Assembly: GCA_030065875.1 (NCBI GenBank)
Contig: JASJCR010000023.1
Span: 62,001 to 126,000, forward strand
Direction: 5' to 3'
Length of the DNA: 64,000 bases
DNA from: Ardenticatenaceae bacterium
GTDB taxonomy: Bacteria; Chloroflexota; Anaerolineae; Promineifilales; Promineifilaceae
Every line of letters starts with the position of its first letter. Positions within the stretch are counted from its first letter, which is position 1. Under the pieces are notes generated by a model. The model saw only the letters and a list, made by a program, of their open reading frames with translations, had not been told where the DNA came from and did not search any database. This document shows, piece by piece, positions 45,467 through 55,454 of the stretch. Position numbers and translations under genes: made by a program.

Positions 45467-46327
45467 TTCCTCTTGTTTCTTCACCACCAGCTGCTGTCGC
45501 TGAACCGCCGTATACCGCTCATCAAGCCCCTGAATATCCAGCGCTTTTTTGATTTGACCGATTTTGGAGACGATTTTCATCATCGATAAGTTGTAATGTT
45601 GGGCCACGGCCGCCTGTGTCAGCTCGCGCATCGCCTGTTCGCTGACGATAAATTCTACCGCCGCCGCCCACGCCGATGCTTGGTCCTGATCGATCGGCCC
45701 CTTTTGCTTTGCGGTAAAATCGCGCCACAGCTTTCGGCCGTTCAGCAAAGAGAGCAAACCATACCCCTGCTTCTGCAAACCCGGCAGAAGCAGACGCTCC
45801 ACCTCATCTTTCATCCCTTTCTCCTGCAGAGTGATTTGCAGCGCTCCGGCATATAGAGCAATCGGCAGAAGCCATGCCTCTTTGGGCAGTTCACCATCCG
45901 GGTTTAACGATCGGGTGTTCATGAGGATGGCCGCCGCCCGGGCTTCGGTCAGAGGCAAATCCACGGCGGCCGGGTTGATTTCAAACACCAGCCACTTCTG
46001 CCGGTATTTCCGGAGTTTAACCGCCACCAAATCGGCCGCAGAATAAGATCCTGCATCGACTCCTGGCTCCGGCCACACCAGCTCGAGATGAACCGCCTTT
46101 CCCCCATCACTCTCAATCGCTCGGGTGACGCTCAGGTTTTGCCGCCCCAAAACGGTCTTTACCAGCAGTTCAAAGACGTACCGTCCAAAAAGGTCATAAA
46201 GCTGAAAGGCGCTGCCCTTCGGATGCAGCGTCGACTGTACCGCTTCGTCATCTTCAGACAAGGTCCCTTGAATGAGTATTTCTACGTTGGGCCAAATTTT
46301 TTGCCAGACGGTTTCGGGTGAAATCAT
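45464..46327 (-). CDS. Conserved-looking protein of unknown function
   Basis: 287 residues, no signal peptide, no membrane helix. Residues 20-130 contain alternating strands (VHLELVWPEPG, KWLVFEINPAAV) resembling an alpha-beta domain; residues 230-280 are helical and end in IGQIKKALDIQGL. I do not recognise the family. Start ATG at 46325-46327; the open frame extends to 46459 only because it runs through the 46333-46401 repeat. The neighbouring genes, pgk downstream and LysM upstream, give no firm clue. Confidence 0.65.
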   Translation of the reverse strand: MISPETVWQKIWPNVEILIQGTLSEDDEAVQSTLHPKGSAFQLYDLFGRYVFELLVKTVLGRQNLSVTRAIESDGGKAVHLELVWPEPGVDAGSYSAADLVAVKLRKYRQKWLVFEINPAAVDLPLTEARAAAILMNTRSLNPDGELPKEAWLLPIALYAGALQITLQEKGMKDEVERLLLPGLQKQGYGLLSLLNGRKLWRDFTAKQKGPIDQDQASAWAAAVEFIVSEQAMRELTQAAVAQHYNLSMMKIVSKIGQIKKALDIQGLDERYTAVQRQQLVVKKQEE

Positions 46328-46332
46328 ATTGA

Positions 46333-46401
46333 GACCATAGACCACAGACAACAGACTACAGACATCAGCCGATCTGAAGTCTGTTGTCTGTAGTCTGACG
46401 T
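46333..46401. repeat. Inverted heptamer pair GACYACA x5 / CTGTAGT x4
   Basis: GACCATA, GACCACA, GACAACA, GACTACA, GACATCA face CTGAAGT, CTGTTGT, CTGTAGT, CTGACGT across six nt. It forms a compact hairpin between two minus-strand genes and ends two nt before the LysM protein stop. Confidence 0.9.
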
Positions 46402-46403
46402 CT

Positions 46404-47186
46404 TTAAGGGATGCACAGCACCTGCGCCACGTCGATACTGTAATTTTCATCAAGCGCATTGGCGCTGCGAATGCTTTCGACCGTCACCCCATTCACGCTC
46501 GCAATGCGAAAAACGGTATCTTTTTCGCGAACGACATAACCGGTCATGTTAGGGCAATAAGCCGGATTTGGATAGGGAACGGAAATCGTCGCGCCCGGCT
46601 GCAGGTTGGTTGAGGATATTCCTTTATCCGCCATCAGCTCCACGGCCGAATTGTACAATCTGGCAATGGAATAAAGGGTTTCACCGGCAACCACCACGTG
46701 GTTGGCAAAGATTATCGGCTGAGCCTGAAAATCGGCCGCACCCACCGGTACGGGCTGCTGTACAATCATGGGGGTGGGAGTGGCCGTTGGCAGCGGGGCT
46801 GCCGGAATAGGGGTGTTCGTTGGCACCTGTCCATCACCCTGGGGAACGGGATCCACCACAACGGTTTCCGGCGTTGGGCTGGGTTGAACCTGCGGCACAA
46901 CCGGCAGCGTATCAGAGCGCTGCACCACTTCACCAACCACCGGATCCAGCACAATCGTCACTCCTTCCACAACGGTCACGCTTTGGGCCGGGGCCGGATC
47001 GGGTGCCGGTGTACCCTGCTGCTCCTGGGCCGCCAGGGCATTTGCCTGGGCCGCGTCAGCCTGGGCCACCAGATCAGCCGGGGCTTCCGGCCGCCCCTGA
47101 ACAGAAAGGAAGAATATCGTAATTCCGGCAATGATGATGCTGGCCGTAATGAGTAAACTGACAAGGGTATTCTGGAAAATTCGCAT
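46404..47186 (-). CDS. Membrane-anchored protein with two LysM domains
   Basis: 260 residues. An N-terminal helix (about 8-28, LVSLLITASIIIAGITIFFL) anchors it. A Pro/Thr/Gln-rich linker runs to about 155, then two LysM modules: HVVVAGETLYSIARLYN (about 165-210) and YVVREKDTVFRIASVNGVTVE (about 215-258). LysM binds N-acetylglucosamine polymers such as peptidoglycan. No catalytic domain follows, so it likely tethers or scaffolds at the wall. Start ATG at 47184-47186; the frame upstream is rejected as it lies outside the signal sequence. Confidence 0.87.
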   Translation of the reverse strand: MRIFQNTLVSLLITASIIIAGITIFFLSVQGRPEAPADLVAQADAAQANALAAQEQQGTPAPDPAPAQSVTVVEGVTIVLDPVVGEVVQRSDTLPVVPQVQPSPTPETVVVDPVPQGDGQVPTNTPIPAAPLPTATPTPMIVQQPVPVGAADFQAQPIIFANHVVVAGETLYSIARLYNSAVELMADKGISSTNLQPGATISVPYPNPAYCPNMTGYVVREKDTVFRIASVNGVTVESIRSANALDENYSIDVAQVLCIP

Positions 47187-47502
47187 GATATTTATTAATC
47201 GGGCGGTATGCTCGTTGTTTAAGTTGAAGGAGGCGTAAGCGTGATTTCCCAATCGCGTCTACATCATAGATCAACACGTAACTAGCATAAGGCCCTAATC
47301 GGTACCGGATCGAGGATCCAATCACCGGCAAGAGCAAATCGCTTTATGATATTATAACCAATGATGACAATAGTCGAAATGCCTCCCTTGCCCTATCCCT
47401 CAATCTCTAAACACACTACCACTTCTGAGGGTAATTGGCTATGATAACCTGGTTATCGATGACCTGAAGCTGATCACCCTTCCATAATTAAGAGAGTACC
47501 CT
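47187..47502. other. 316-nt divergent promoter gap, no recognised element
   Basis: Between the LysM gene (minus) and dgt (plus). It contains AT-rich patches (CTTTATGATATTATAACC near 47341) and no repeat array, which is unusual for this window. Promoters for both genes must lie here, but I could not place a convincing pair of -35 and -10. Confidence 0.5.
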
Positions 47503-48654
47503 ATGTTATTTGAACGCGACGCCCTGGAAAAAATTGAAAACGCCTCTCTGGCTCCATATGCCTTAAAAAGCGCGGATTCAAAAGGGCGTGTCTATGAAGA
47601 AAATGAATCCAAAACCCGCACCGCCTTTCAGCGCGATCGGGATCGCATTATCCACACCACCGCTTTTCGCCGGCTCGAGTATAAAACCCAGGTCTTCATA
47701 TATTATGAAGGGGATCATTACCGAACTCGCCTGACCCACACCATTGAGGTGGCTCAAATCGGCAAAGCGCTGGCCCGCGGCATGGGGGCCAATCAGGATT
47801 TAACCGAGGCGATTTGCCTGGCCCATGATCTGGGTCATTCCCCTTTTGGTCATGCCGGGGAGCACGCCTTAAATCGGCTGATGGCCGACCACGGCGGGTT
47901 TAATCACAACGCCCAAAGCTATCGGGTGGTCACCGAGCTGGAAAATCGTTACCCCCAGTTTCCCGGTTTAAATTTAAGTTATGAAACGAGAGAAGGGATT
48001 ATCAAGCACGAAACCGATTATGATGACAGTCACAATACGGTGTACGCACCCGATAAACGGGCTTCGCTTGAAGCGCAAATCGCCAATTTGGCGGACGAAA
48101 CCGCCTACAATGCCCACGATCTTGATGATGGCATCCGCGCCGGCATTTTAGACTTAAATGATCTGGAACAGCTGGCGATCTGGCAGCGCCTCCGTCAAAA
48201 CATAAAATGGCACGATCAGGCGTTTGACAGCCTCATCCGCCGAGAACTTATTCGGGAGCTAATCGGCCTGACGGTAACCGACCTGGTGCAGAACACCCAT
48301 CAATATTTGGAGGATAACGGTTTACAAACGGCCGATGACATTCAAACCCATTCCACCAATATTGTGGATTATTCAGAGCCGTTAAAGTCAGAGGTCAAGG
48401 AGCTCAAAGCGTTCCTCTATGAAAACATGTACCGTCATTATCGGCTGGTGCGTATGCAGACCAAAGCGGAACGATTTATCGAAGATTTGTTCAATGCTTA
48501 TATCGCCCAACCGCGCATGCTCCCCTCTCAAACCCAGGCCCAGCTGGCTGAACGGCCGGTTCACCGGGTGGTCACCGATTACATCGCCGGCATGACCGAT
48601 CGTTATGCATTGAACGAGTGGGAAAGGCTCTTTATGCCCCAAGAACGACCATAA
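47503..48654 (+). CDS. dgt: Deoxyguanosinetriphosphate triphosphohydrolase-like protein (HD domain)
   Basis: 383 residues. The HD metal site is seen as TRLTHTIEVAQIG and AHDLGHSPFGHAGE, followed by NLADETAYNAHDLDDG; the N-terminal SKGRVYEENESKTRTAFQRDRDRIIHTTAFRRLEYKTQV region is typical of the bacterial dNTPase group. It hydrolyses dNTPs to deoxynucleosides and triphosphate and affects dNTP pools. It is convergent with the membrane protein at 48734 and shares a bidirectional terminator with it. Confidence 0.92.
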   Translation: MLFERDALEKIENASLAPYALKSADSKGRVYEENESKTRTAFQRDRDRIIHTTAFRRLEYKTQVFIYYEGDHYRTRLTHTIEVAQIGKALARGMGANQDLTEAICLAHDLGHSPFGHAGEHALNRLMADHGGFNHNAQSYRVVTELENRYPQFPGLNLSYETREGIIKHETDYDDSHNTVYAPDKRASLEAQIANLADETAYNAHDLDDGIRAGILDLNDLEQLAIWQRLRQNIKWHDQAFDSLIRRELIRELIGLTVTDLVQNTHQYLEDNGLQTADDIQTHSTNIVDYSEPLKSEVKELKAFLYENMYRHYRLVRMQTKAERFIEDLFNAYIAQPRMLPSQTQAQLAERPVHRVVTDYIAGMTDRYALNEWERLFMPQERP

Positions 48655-48660
48655 TAATTG

Positions 48661-48688
48661 TCAATTGCTAATGGTCAATGGCCAATAA
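48661..48688. repeat. Heptamer array TCAATTG/CTAATGG/TCAATGG/CCAATAA
   Basis: Four 7-bp units between the dgt stop and the terminator. Confidence 0.75.
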
Positions 48689-48718
48689 AAAAAGCCGGGC
48701 GTTTGCCCGGCTTTTTTT
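48687..48718. terminator. Bidirectional rho-independent terminator
   Basis: AAAAAAAGCCGGGC (48687-48700), loop GTTT, GCCCGGCTTTTTTT (48705-48718). A 14-bp perfect stem with A and U tracts on both strands. It serves dgt (plus) and the convergent membrane protein gene (minus). Confidence 0.93.
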
Positions 48719-48733
48719 TCGTTTTACTTCTAG

Positions 48734-49870
48734 TTATTCCACTTCATCAAAATCATATGATGCGGCCGCCTGACCACTGGCGCTGTCTTTGGCCCAGGCC
48801 GACAGCTCCACCGCAAATCTCTCGAAATAGCTCTGCGGTGGAACATCCGGGTTCTCACCATAATCCACTTCGGTGATGCGGGCATTGATGATCAAGGATG
48901 CGGTTTCGAGGACGATCACTTCATCGGGGCGAGCCAATACCGGCTCACCTTTTGGCGCCAGTTTAGCCTTAATCGCTTCATCAAAGAAAGCGTGATCGCT
49001 CATGGCTACCTTGGTAATCGTGCGAATATCGTTTTTGTCAAAAAGCCAAACTTCAATGGCCGTCACGTGTTTGGGGCTGTCCGTACCGATTGATTCGGCG
49101 ATATCGATCCCACATTCACCCAGGAAATCGCCGTTGACGTTTTCAATGGTAAATGAATCATCGTAGACGTCGTTGCCGTGAGAGAACGTCGTGCGGTAGC
49201 TGGCAATTGGGGTGACGTTTTCCTCTGTCCCCACTTCAGCATAACCGGCCGGTTGACTCGACGGCACATCCACAGCACGGCTCGACGGCATAGCAAAATC
49301 GATGTCGCCACCGCCGCCACCGCGACGCTGCCACAGGACAAAGAATACTGCCAGCAGACCCAAGAGGAGCAAACCGAGGAGACAGGCATTGAGGAAGTTA
49401 ATGCCGCCTTCATCGGCGGCCGGTGTCGTGGCCAATCCTTCCGGACAGAGCCCCTGATCGGTAAAGGCGATATTGGGATCAAGAACCAGGGCCATGTCGC
49501 GCAGCTGCTGAGCCGCAACCTGATCGGGTGGGTTGAAAAATCCGTTTGATTGCTCGTACCCCAGCTGGGCCCAGGAAATTGCGTTACAAACGTCCCCCAA
49601 AACATCGGGCCAGGCCTGACCGCCCACTCCCAGAGCGGCCCGAACGCTGTCTGGATTGAGATCGGCCGCGTACCCCTTGGCCACGGTCCGCAAATAAATT
49701 TGCATATAATCTTCAGTCCGCAAATCCTGAGGACCGGCATCGATAAATGCCACCGGGGTCAAATACCAACCGAAAAGGACCAATCCAACGATGAAGCCCA
49801 CGACGGCCGTCACGATTGGTAGTATGGTGTTACGCGACCCTCTGATAAAGGCCCAGACTATATCCAACAT
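48734..49870 (-). CDS. Two-helix membrane protein of unknown function
   Basis: 378 residues. Membrane helices at about 15-40 (ILPIVTAVVGFIVGLVLFGWYL) and 160-182 (ACLLGLLLLGLLAVFFVLW). The loop between them (about 45-155) has LTPVAFIDAGPQDLRTEDYMQIYLRTVAKGY-like content, helical and probably extracytoplasmic; after the second helix comes a Gly-rich linker and a soluble C-terminal domain of about 170 residues (YDDSFTIEN, CGIDIAESIG, AIEVWLFDKNDI). I know no named family. It ends at the shared terminator. Start ATG at 49868-49870. Confidence 0.7.
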   Translation of the reverse strand: MLDIVWAFIRGSRNTILPIVTAVVGFIVGLVLFGWYLTPVAFIDAGPQDLRTEDYMQIYLRTVAKGYAADLNPDSVRAALGVGGQAWPDVLGDVCNAISWAQLGYEQSNGFFNPPDQVAAQQLRDMALVLDPNIAFTDQGLCPEGLATTPAADEGGINFLNACLLGLLLLGLLAVFFVLWQRRGGGGGDIDFAMPSSRAVDVPSSQPAGYAEVGTEENVTPIASYRTTFSHGNDVYDDSFTIENVNGDFLGECGIDIAESIGTDSPKHVTAIEVWLFDKNDIRTITKVAMSDHAFFDEAIKAKLAPKGEPVLARPDEVIVLETASLIINARITEVDYGENPDVPPQSYFERFAVELSAWAKDSASGQAAASYDFDEVE

Positions 49871-49998
49871 GGGGACCTACCTGTTTAGTACTAATTTGGG
49901 ATAGTTAAATACGTTGAATATCTTACCATAACAGTATAGTCCAAACAACTATGTCAAGCTGATTATGTATAGTACTTATTTCCACCCTCCCTTGGGTG

Positions 49999-50007
49999 TG
50001 ATATACT
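49999..50007 (+). promoter_or_regulatory. Extended -10 element before argF
   Basis: TGATATACT: TG one base before TATACT, the form of an extended -10. Transcription would begin near 50014. No strong -35 is seen. Starts are offered by the ATGs at 50022 and 50058. Confidence 0.35.
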
Positions 50008-50057
50008 TTGCATCGTAAAAAATGCGATTTAAACAAGCGATAAATGACGTGATCAGC

Positions 50058-50975
50058 ATGAAACATTATTTGAGTTTATCAGAGCTATCTGCCACCGAGA
50101 TTAAAAATTTACTCGATCTGGCAATATCATTAAAAGCGGCGTTCAAAAGTGGGGGGAACACCCCCATTTTGCAAGGCAAAAGCCTGGCCCTGGTTTTTCA
50201 GAAGCCATCCCTGCGGACGCGGGTCTCATTTGAAATGGGCATGGTCCACCTGGGTGGGTACGCCCTCATGATTTCGCCCAGCGAAGTTAAGATGGGGGTC
50301 CGGGAAACAGCGGCCGACGTGGCCCGGGTTCTCTCGGGATATGTAGACGGCATCATGGCTCGCGTTTTTAACCACGATCACGTGGTTGAACTGGCGGAAT
50401 ATGCCTCAGTGCCGGTGATCAACGGCCTTTCTGATTACAATCACCCGGCTCAGGCCCTCGCGGATCTTTTGACGATGGTTGAATATAAAGGGGATTTGTC
50501 CGGGTTAAAAGTGGCTTATGTCGGTGACGGCAATAACGTGGTGCGTTCGCTTTTGTTCGGCGGCATGCAAACCGGCATCGACTTGCGCATCGCTACCCCG
50601 GCCGGCTATGCCCTGTCGGAAGATGATTACGACGCGGCCGATCAGCTCAAAAACGGTCCGGCCGCTTTTAAGGCGTTCACCGACCCCCATGAGGCGGTGC
50701 GTGATGCCGATGTCGTCTATACCGATGTATGGACCAGCATGGGTGACGAAGCGGAAACGGAAAAGCGGCTCAAGGTCTTTCCACCGTATCAGGTCAACCG
50801 CCAGCTGGTGGCCGGTGCCAAAGAGAACGCCATCGTGATGCACTGCCTGCCGGCTCATCGCGGTGAAGAAATTACAGCTGAAATTGCTGATGGGCCACAA
50901 TCGGTTGTGTTCCATCAGGCGGAAAATCGACTTCATGCGCAAAAAGCGATTTTGGCCACTCTGCTGGCAGATTAA
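50058..50975 (+). CDS. argF: Ornithine carbamoyltransferase
   Basis: 305 residues. Carbamoyl-phosphate loop [33 protein letters not shown], and ornithine motif [10 protein letters not shown] are diagnostic. It makes citrulline from ornithine and carbamoyl phosphate in arginine synthesis. The ATG at 50058 ([10 protein letters not shown]) matches the family start; an in-frame ATG 12 codons upstream is the alternative. It is followed after 15 nt by the TPR gene, so the two may be co-transcribed despite no obvious link. Confidence 0.95.
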   Translation: MKHYLSLSELSATEIKNLLDLAISLKAAFKSGGNTPILQGKSLALVFQKPSLRTRVSFEMGMVHLGGYALMISPSEVKMGVRETAADVARVLSGYVDGIMARVFNHDHVVELAEYASVPVINGLSDYNHPAQALADLLTMVEYKGDLSGLKVAYVGDGNNVVRSLLFGGMQTGIDLRIATPAGYALSEDDYDAADQLKNGPAAFKAFTDPHEAVRDADVVYTDVWTSMGDEAETEKRLKVFPPYQVNRQLVAGAKENAIVMHCLPAHRGEEITAEIADGPQSVVFHQAENRLHAQKAILATLLAD

Positions 50976-50990
50976 ATTTAGGAGGTCGCT

Positions 50991-53231
50991 GTGACAGAAC
51001 GATTTGTCGAAGCGGGTAACAAAGGACATGCATTTATCTGGGAGCAGCGTTGGGAAGATGCGGTAACAGCATTTGAATACGCCCTGCGCGGTATCCCCAA
51101 AGATCCAACCCTCTATGACGGTTTAGCCACCGCTTACCGGGAATTGGGCGATTTCCCTAAAGCCCTCGACAATTATCAACAGGCGGCCCGAATTTCAAAC
51201 GGTGACCCAATTTATCTGGAACAGGTTGCGGATATTCAACAGCGCCTCGGTCTGTACAGCGAAGCGGGTCAAACGTGGATGTGGATCGGCGAAATGCGTC
51301 TCCGGGAAAATAAACTGGACGAGGCGGTTGACAAATGGATGCTCGCTTCTCGCCTCAACCCGGAACTGCTCAAAGCGCATGAGCGCCTGGCAGCCGTTTT
51401 TGAGCGTCAGGGGCGCACGGTGCAGGCGATCAACGAATATATGGAAGTGGCCCGTCTCTACGAGGCGCAGGGCAATAATTTTAAGGCGCTTGAAGCGTGC
51501 CAGGCCGCCCTCAATCTTGATCCGCGAAATCCGGATGTCTTAACCGCTCTGGAACTCCTGCAAACCGGTGAAAAAGCGTTTGGTGGTGAAGGGACGATCC
51601 GGCCGCCGGCAGTCAATTTTGACGCCCCGCCCTCCCGCATGGTCAAAGCGGCCGAGCGCCAAAAACGAACCGTCTCCCCCATTGAAGAAGCACTGCAAGT
51701 TTCTCGCGAGAAAATGGCCGAGGAGATTTTTTCCTCAAGCGACAGCGATGTTGATGAAATTGATCAAATGTCGCGCATGGCCGCCATTAGCCAGGCGCTT
51801 GATTTTCAAACCCGGGGTCTGATCAACGAAGCGATTCACAGTTACGAGCAGGTGCTGGAAACAGGAGTCAAAACCCCGGCCGTTTACTTTAACCTGGGCC
51901 TGCTTTATCAAGAAAAACTCCGCTTTGAAGAAGCGATTCAGGTCCTTCTCCGATCGGTCAAATCAGTTGATTACCGGCTGGCCAGCCATTTTGCCTTGGG
52001 TGAATCCTATCGCGCCTTGGGCAAGGTCAACGAGGCAATTGAGCATTTTATTAACGTCCTCCAAATAGTTGATCTGGCCACCGTTCAGCATGAGCAGGCC
52101 GACCGGCTGATTCAGCTCTACGAAAATTTGGCCGACAGCTTAATCGCTTCGGGTGAACGAGATAAAGCCAGTGAATTCTCAACTGCGCTGGTCGAATTTT
52201 TAAGCCACAAAGGGTGGGAAGACAAAGTCAAAGAAGCTCGAGGGCGGCTCGATTCCCTGTCCGATGGGGACGGCACCATGATTCTGGGAGATATTTTAAC
52301 GGCCGGTTCCTCCCGGGTGCTTGAATCCCTCTTCCTGGCCAAAGAGCACAGCAAACGCCATCTTTATCATTCGGCCATGGAAGAGATTTATCGAGCAATC
52401 GAAATCAGCCCCACTTATTTGCCCGCTCACATGCAGATGGGCGAGCTGCTGGTCAAACTGCAGCGTATCGAGCAGGGGGTTCATAAATTTATCACCATCG
52501 GCGACGTGTGTATCGTGCGCAACGATATCCACGAAGCAACCCGCGCTTACCAGCGAGCGGTGGACATCTCTCCCCTCAATCATGAAACACGGGTCAAATT
52601 AATCGACCTGCTCAAGCAGCATGATAATTACGATGACGCCATCGATCAATATTTATCGATGGGTGAAAGCTACTACCAGATCGCGCAAATCGATAAAGCT
52701 CGCCAAACATATATTGAAGCGTTAAAACTCGCTCCCCGCGGATCGGCCGATAAGAAGTGGCGTTCAAAACTGCTGCAAAAAATCGCCGATATCGATATGC
52801 AGCGTCTTGATTGGCGGCAGGCCTTGCCGGTTTACCGCGAACTGCGCCGGGCGGAACCCAATGATGAACGGGTCGCCATCACCTTGGTTGATGTACTGTT
52901 CAAAACCGGCGATCGCGATCAGGCGCTGCGAGAATTGGACCGCTATCTGGTACAGCTGGCAAAAACCGGTAAAGGTGGGAAACTGCTGGGCATTCTCGAA
53001 GATATGGTTGGCCATAGACCAACCGAGGCCGGGCTTGTCGATCGCCTGACCCGCCTCTATATTCAGCAAAGAAGAACGTCAAAGGCGATTGAACTACTCG
53101 ATCATTTAGGCGAAGCCCAGCTGGAAACCGGTCAGACAACGGCGGCCGTCGTCACCATCAAGAAGATTTTAAGCTTAAATCCACCCAACCAAGAAGCGTA
53201 CCGTCAACTGCTAAGCCAGTTAAAATCTTAA
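50991..53231 (+). CDS. Long TPR protein, paralogue of the 9262 gene
   Basis: 746 residues, mostly tetratricopeptide repeats. The first about 330 follow the same layout as the 367-residue protein at 9262-10365: TPR block, a linker (APPSRMVKAAERQK), then ISQALDFQTR and more repeats. A further about 400 residues of TPR follow. Start is GTG at 50991 with AGGAGG five nt upstream. No signal peptide or membrane helix, so it is cytoplasmic. Probably a scaffold. Confidence 0.87.
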   Translation: MTERFVEAGNKGHAFIWEQRWEDAVTAFEYALRGIPKDPTLYDGLATAYRELGDFPKALDNYQQAARISNGDPIYLEQVADIQQRLGLYSEAGQTWMWIGEMRLRENKLDEAVDKWMLASRLNPELLKAHERLAAVFERQGRTVQAINEYMEVARLYEAQGNNFKALEACQAALNLDPRNPDVLTALELLQTGEKAFGGEGTIRPPAVNFDAPPSRMVKAAERQKRTVSPIEEALQVSREKMAEEIFSSSDSDVDEIDQMSRMAAISQALDFQTRGLINEAIHSYEQVLETGVKTPAVYFNLGLLYQEKLRFEEAIQVLLRSVKSVDYRLASHFALGESYRALGKVNEAIEHFINVLQIVDLATVQHEQADRLIQLYENLADSLIASGERDKASEFSTALVEFLSHKGWEDKVKEARGRLDSLSDGDGTMILGDILTAGSSRVLESLFLAKEHSKRHLYHSAMEEIYRAIEISPTYLPAHMQMGELLVKLQRIEQGVHKFITIGDVCIVRNDIHEATRAYQRAVDISPLNHETRVKLIDLLKQHDNYDDAIDQYLSMGESYYQIAQIDKARQTYIEALKLAPRGSADKKWRSKLLQKIADIDMQRLDWRQALPVYRELRRAEPNDERVAITLVDVLFKTGDRDQALRELDRYLVQLAKTGKGGKLLGILEDMVGHRPTEAGLVDRLTRLYIQQRRTSKAIELLDHLGEAQLETGQTTAAVVTIKKILSLNPPNQEAYRQLLSQLKS

Positions 53232-53323
53232 TCTTCCACCCGAAACATCGACCCTGGGATCGGATTGGAGGTATACTCTGTTTCCATCGCGGCAGACATC
53301 ATTCACCAACTTCTTGACCGGTT

Positions 53324-54136
53324 ATGGATTTATCTTTCGAGCAATTTGCCTCACAATTTAAGGAGCTTGGGCAATGGGACACCATGATCGATGTCCTTCT
53401 GGTGACTTTTATCATCTATATTGCCCTACGCCTCATCCAAGGAACAAGGGCGATTCCCGTTCTGCGCGGATTTTTGATTTTGGCAGCCCTGCTCTTTGCC
53501 GTCATTTCCGCCACCTCTTTGGAGTTACCGGCCCTGAGCTGGTTAATCGAAAGAACGCTTCCCGCCTTATTTTTAGCCATACCGGTTATTTTTCAGCCAG
53601 AACTGCGTCGGGCCCTCGAACGATTGGGAGCAACCGGCCGGATTTGGCGTTTGTTCCAGCGCAACAAATCGGATCCGGTGGTCGAAAAGGTCGTGCAATC
53701 GGCCATGCGCCTCTCCCAACGACGCCACGGGGCGTTAATTGTCTTTGAGCAAGAAACAAAAATTCAGGAATATGTGGATACGGGCGTTTTGCTTGATGCT
53801 CAACCATCAGTTGAACTCTTCCTGACTCTTTTTAATAAAAATACGGAGCTCCACGACGGCGCCGTCATCATTCGCGAAGGAAAAGTGGCCTCGGCCGCCT
53901 GCGTGCTGCCCCTCTCCAGCGGAAATCTTTCAGATCGGCAGCTGGGGCTGCGCCACCGGGCCGCACTCGGGATCAGCGAGGTTAGTGATGCCGTATCGCT
54001 GGTCGTTTCTGAAGAAACCGGTCAATTTGCTATCACGCATAACGGCCGGATTTTGCGCCGCCAGCCGGCGGAACGCCTGATGGAAATCCTGACTACCTTT
54101 ATCCAAAAACAGCCGATGACGAGACAGCTGCAATGA
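53324..54136 (+). CDS. cdaA: Diadenylate cyclase CdaA
   Basis: 270 residues. Three N-terminal membrane helices (about 20-90) precede a DAC domain with DGAVIIREGKV and the ATP-binding GLRHRAALGISE (DGA and RHR motifs). It makes cyclic di-AMP, a regulator of potassium and osmolyte handling. It is coupled with cdaR by an ATGA overlap. glmM, the usual third gene of this operon, does not follow. ATG at 53324. Confidence 0.95.
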   Translation: MDLSFEQFASQFKELGQWDTMIDVLLVTFIIYIALRLIQGTRAIPVLRGFLILAALLFAVISATSLELPALSWLIERTLPALFLAIPVIFQPELRRALERLGATGRIWRLFQRNKSDPVVEKVVQSAMRLSQRRHGALIVFEQETKIQEYVDTGVLLDAQPSVELFLTLFNKNTELHDGAVIIREGKVASAACVLPLSSGNLSDRQLGLRHRAALGISEVSDAVSLVVSEETGQFAITHNGRILRRQPAERLMEILTTFIQKQPMTRQLQ

Positions 54137-55437
54137 AGATCCTCAGAACATTACTGACCGACATCACCACGCTGGGTCTTTCATTTATTTTGGCGATGAT
54201 CATTTGGGTAGTGGCCGTACGCGCCAACGATCCCATCGTCGATAAATCGCTGGAGTTGGATATTACCGATCGGGGCTTACTGCCGGCGTTAGGGGAATGG
54301 AGCGCCAGCGATGATCTGGTACGCATTACCATCGAAGGGCCGCAGTCGATCGTCAACCCCCTGACCCGCAGCGACTTTTCAGCTTATATCGACCTCAGTG
54401 AAATACCCTTTGGAGAATCCCAAGCCCCGGTCTACATCGACCTGGCTTCCGAAGAGATCGAGATCGTATTTCAAGACCCCCAAACGGTCGACGTGGTGGC
54501 TGAGGAGATTATCAGCCGTGATATCCCGGTTACCGTCGATATCCGCGGGAGCGCCGCTCGAGGTCATACGATTGGCGAACCGATTAGCGACCCGTCCTTC
54601 ATTCAGGTTTCCGGGCCGGAACAGCGGGTCAGCCAGATCGCTCAGGCGCGAATTACAATCTTTTTAGAGCAGCCAAGAGAAGACGTCACTGCCGTCCGCC
54701 GGCCGACTTTTATCGATCAGGAAACCAACGTGGTCTCGATGTCTGGTCTTAATACAAGCACCAACGAAATCGAGGTGGTTTTGCCGGTTGACGAGATCGC
54801 GGGAGTGGCCGAAAAACCGATCACCGTTGACTGGTCCGGCAGCCCCGCCCTGGGCTATCGTCTCCTGGACGTTCGGGCAGAGCCAACCAGCCTGGTCGTC
54901 AGCGGCTCCCCCACCGTTATCGACGGCCTGCGTTCGGTTTCCACTGAAGAAATTGATATTTCCGGACTGAACGAATCGTTTACGCAGCAGGTCGCCCTGG
55001 TTTTTCCGGATGGGGTTAATCCGGATGAAGTTGAATCGGTTTTTGTGACTGTTGAAATTGAACCCATCTTTACGATTGACGTCGTGCGCCGCATTCCCGA
55101 ATTCCGCGCCCTCGGAGAAGACCTGACCGCCATGGCCACACCGGAACAGCTAACGATTTTCCTTTTTGGCCCTTTGCCGGCGCTGGAATCGATCAACGAA
55201 GAGGATGTCACGGTGACCCTTGATTTGCTCGATCTTGGGCCTGGGGAATACAATCTCAGGCCGATTGTGACCGTTTCCGCCAACGAGATAGAAATCCGTT
55301 CCACTGAGCCGGAGACAATTACGGTGGTGATTGAAGAGGCGGAGATCGGCGGACGGGATGAATCAACGGGTGCAGAAAACACCGCTCCCACCACCGAATC
55401 GCCGACTCTCACCCCGGTTATGACCACGACCCCATAA
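54133..55437 (+). CDS. cdaR: CdaA regulatory protein CdaR (YbbR-like repeats)
   Basis: 434 residues. An N-terminal helix (about 12-32, ITTLGLSFILAMIIWVVAV) is followed by four YbbR domains of about 85-90 residues (repeating YRLLDVRAEPTSLVVSGSP-type units) and a Ser/Thr/Pro-rich C-terminus (APTTESPTLTPVMTTTP). YbbR proteins bind and control CdaA from outside the membrane. The order cdaA-cdaR is conserved widely. It overlaps cdaA by 4 nt. Confidence 0.92.
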   Translation: MKILRTLLTDITTLGLSFILAMIIWVVAVRANDPIVDKSLELDITDRGLLPALGEWSASDDLVRITIEGPQSIVNPLTRSDFSAYIDLSEIPFGESQAPVYIDLASEEIEIVFQDPQTVDVVAEEIISRDIPVTVDIRGSAARGHTIGEPISDPSFIQVSGPEQRVSQIAQARITIFLEQPREDVTAVRRPTFIDQETNVVSMSGLNTSTNEIEVVLPVDEIAGVAEKPITVDWSGSPALGYRLLDVRAEPTSLVVSGSPTVIDGLRSVSTEEIDISGLNESFTQQVALVFPDGVNPDEVESVFVTVEIEPIFTIDVVRRIPEFRALGEDLTAMATPEQLTIFLFGPLPALESINEEDVTVTLDLLDLGPGEYNLRPIVTVSANEIEIRSTEPETITVVIEEAEIGGRDESTGAENTAPTTESPTLTPVMTTTP

Positions 55438-55454
55438 CATCATCCAAAAGCCTG

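Noticed and set aside
45464..46459. Longer form of the 287-residue unknown protein
   Set aside because: The extra 44 codons come from the inverted heptamer pair at 46333-46401.
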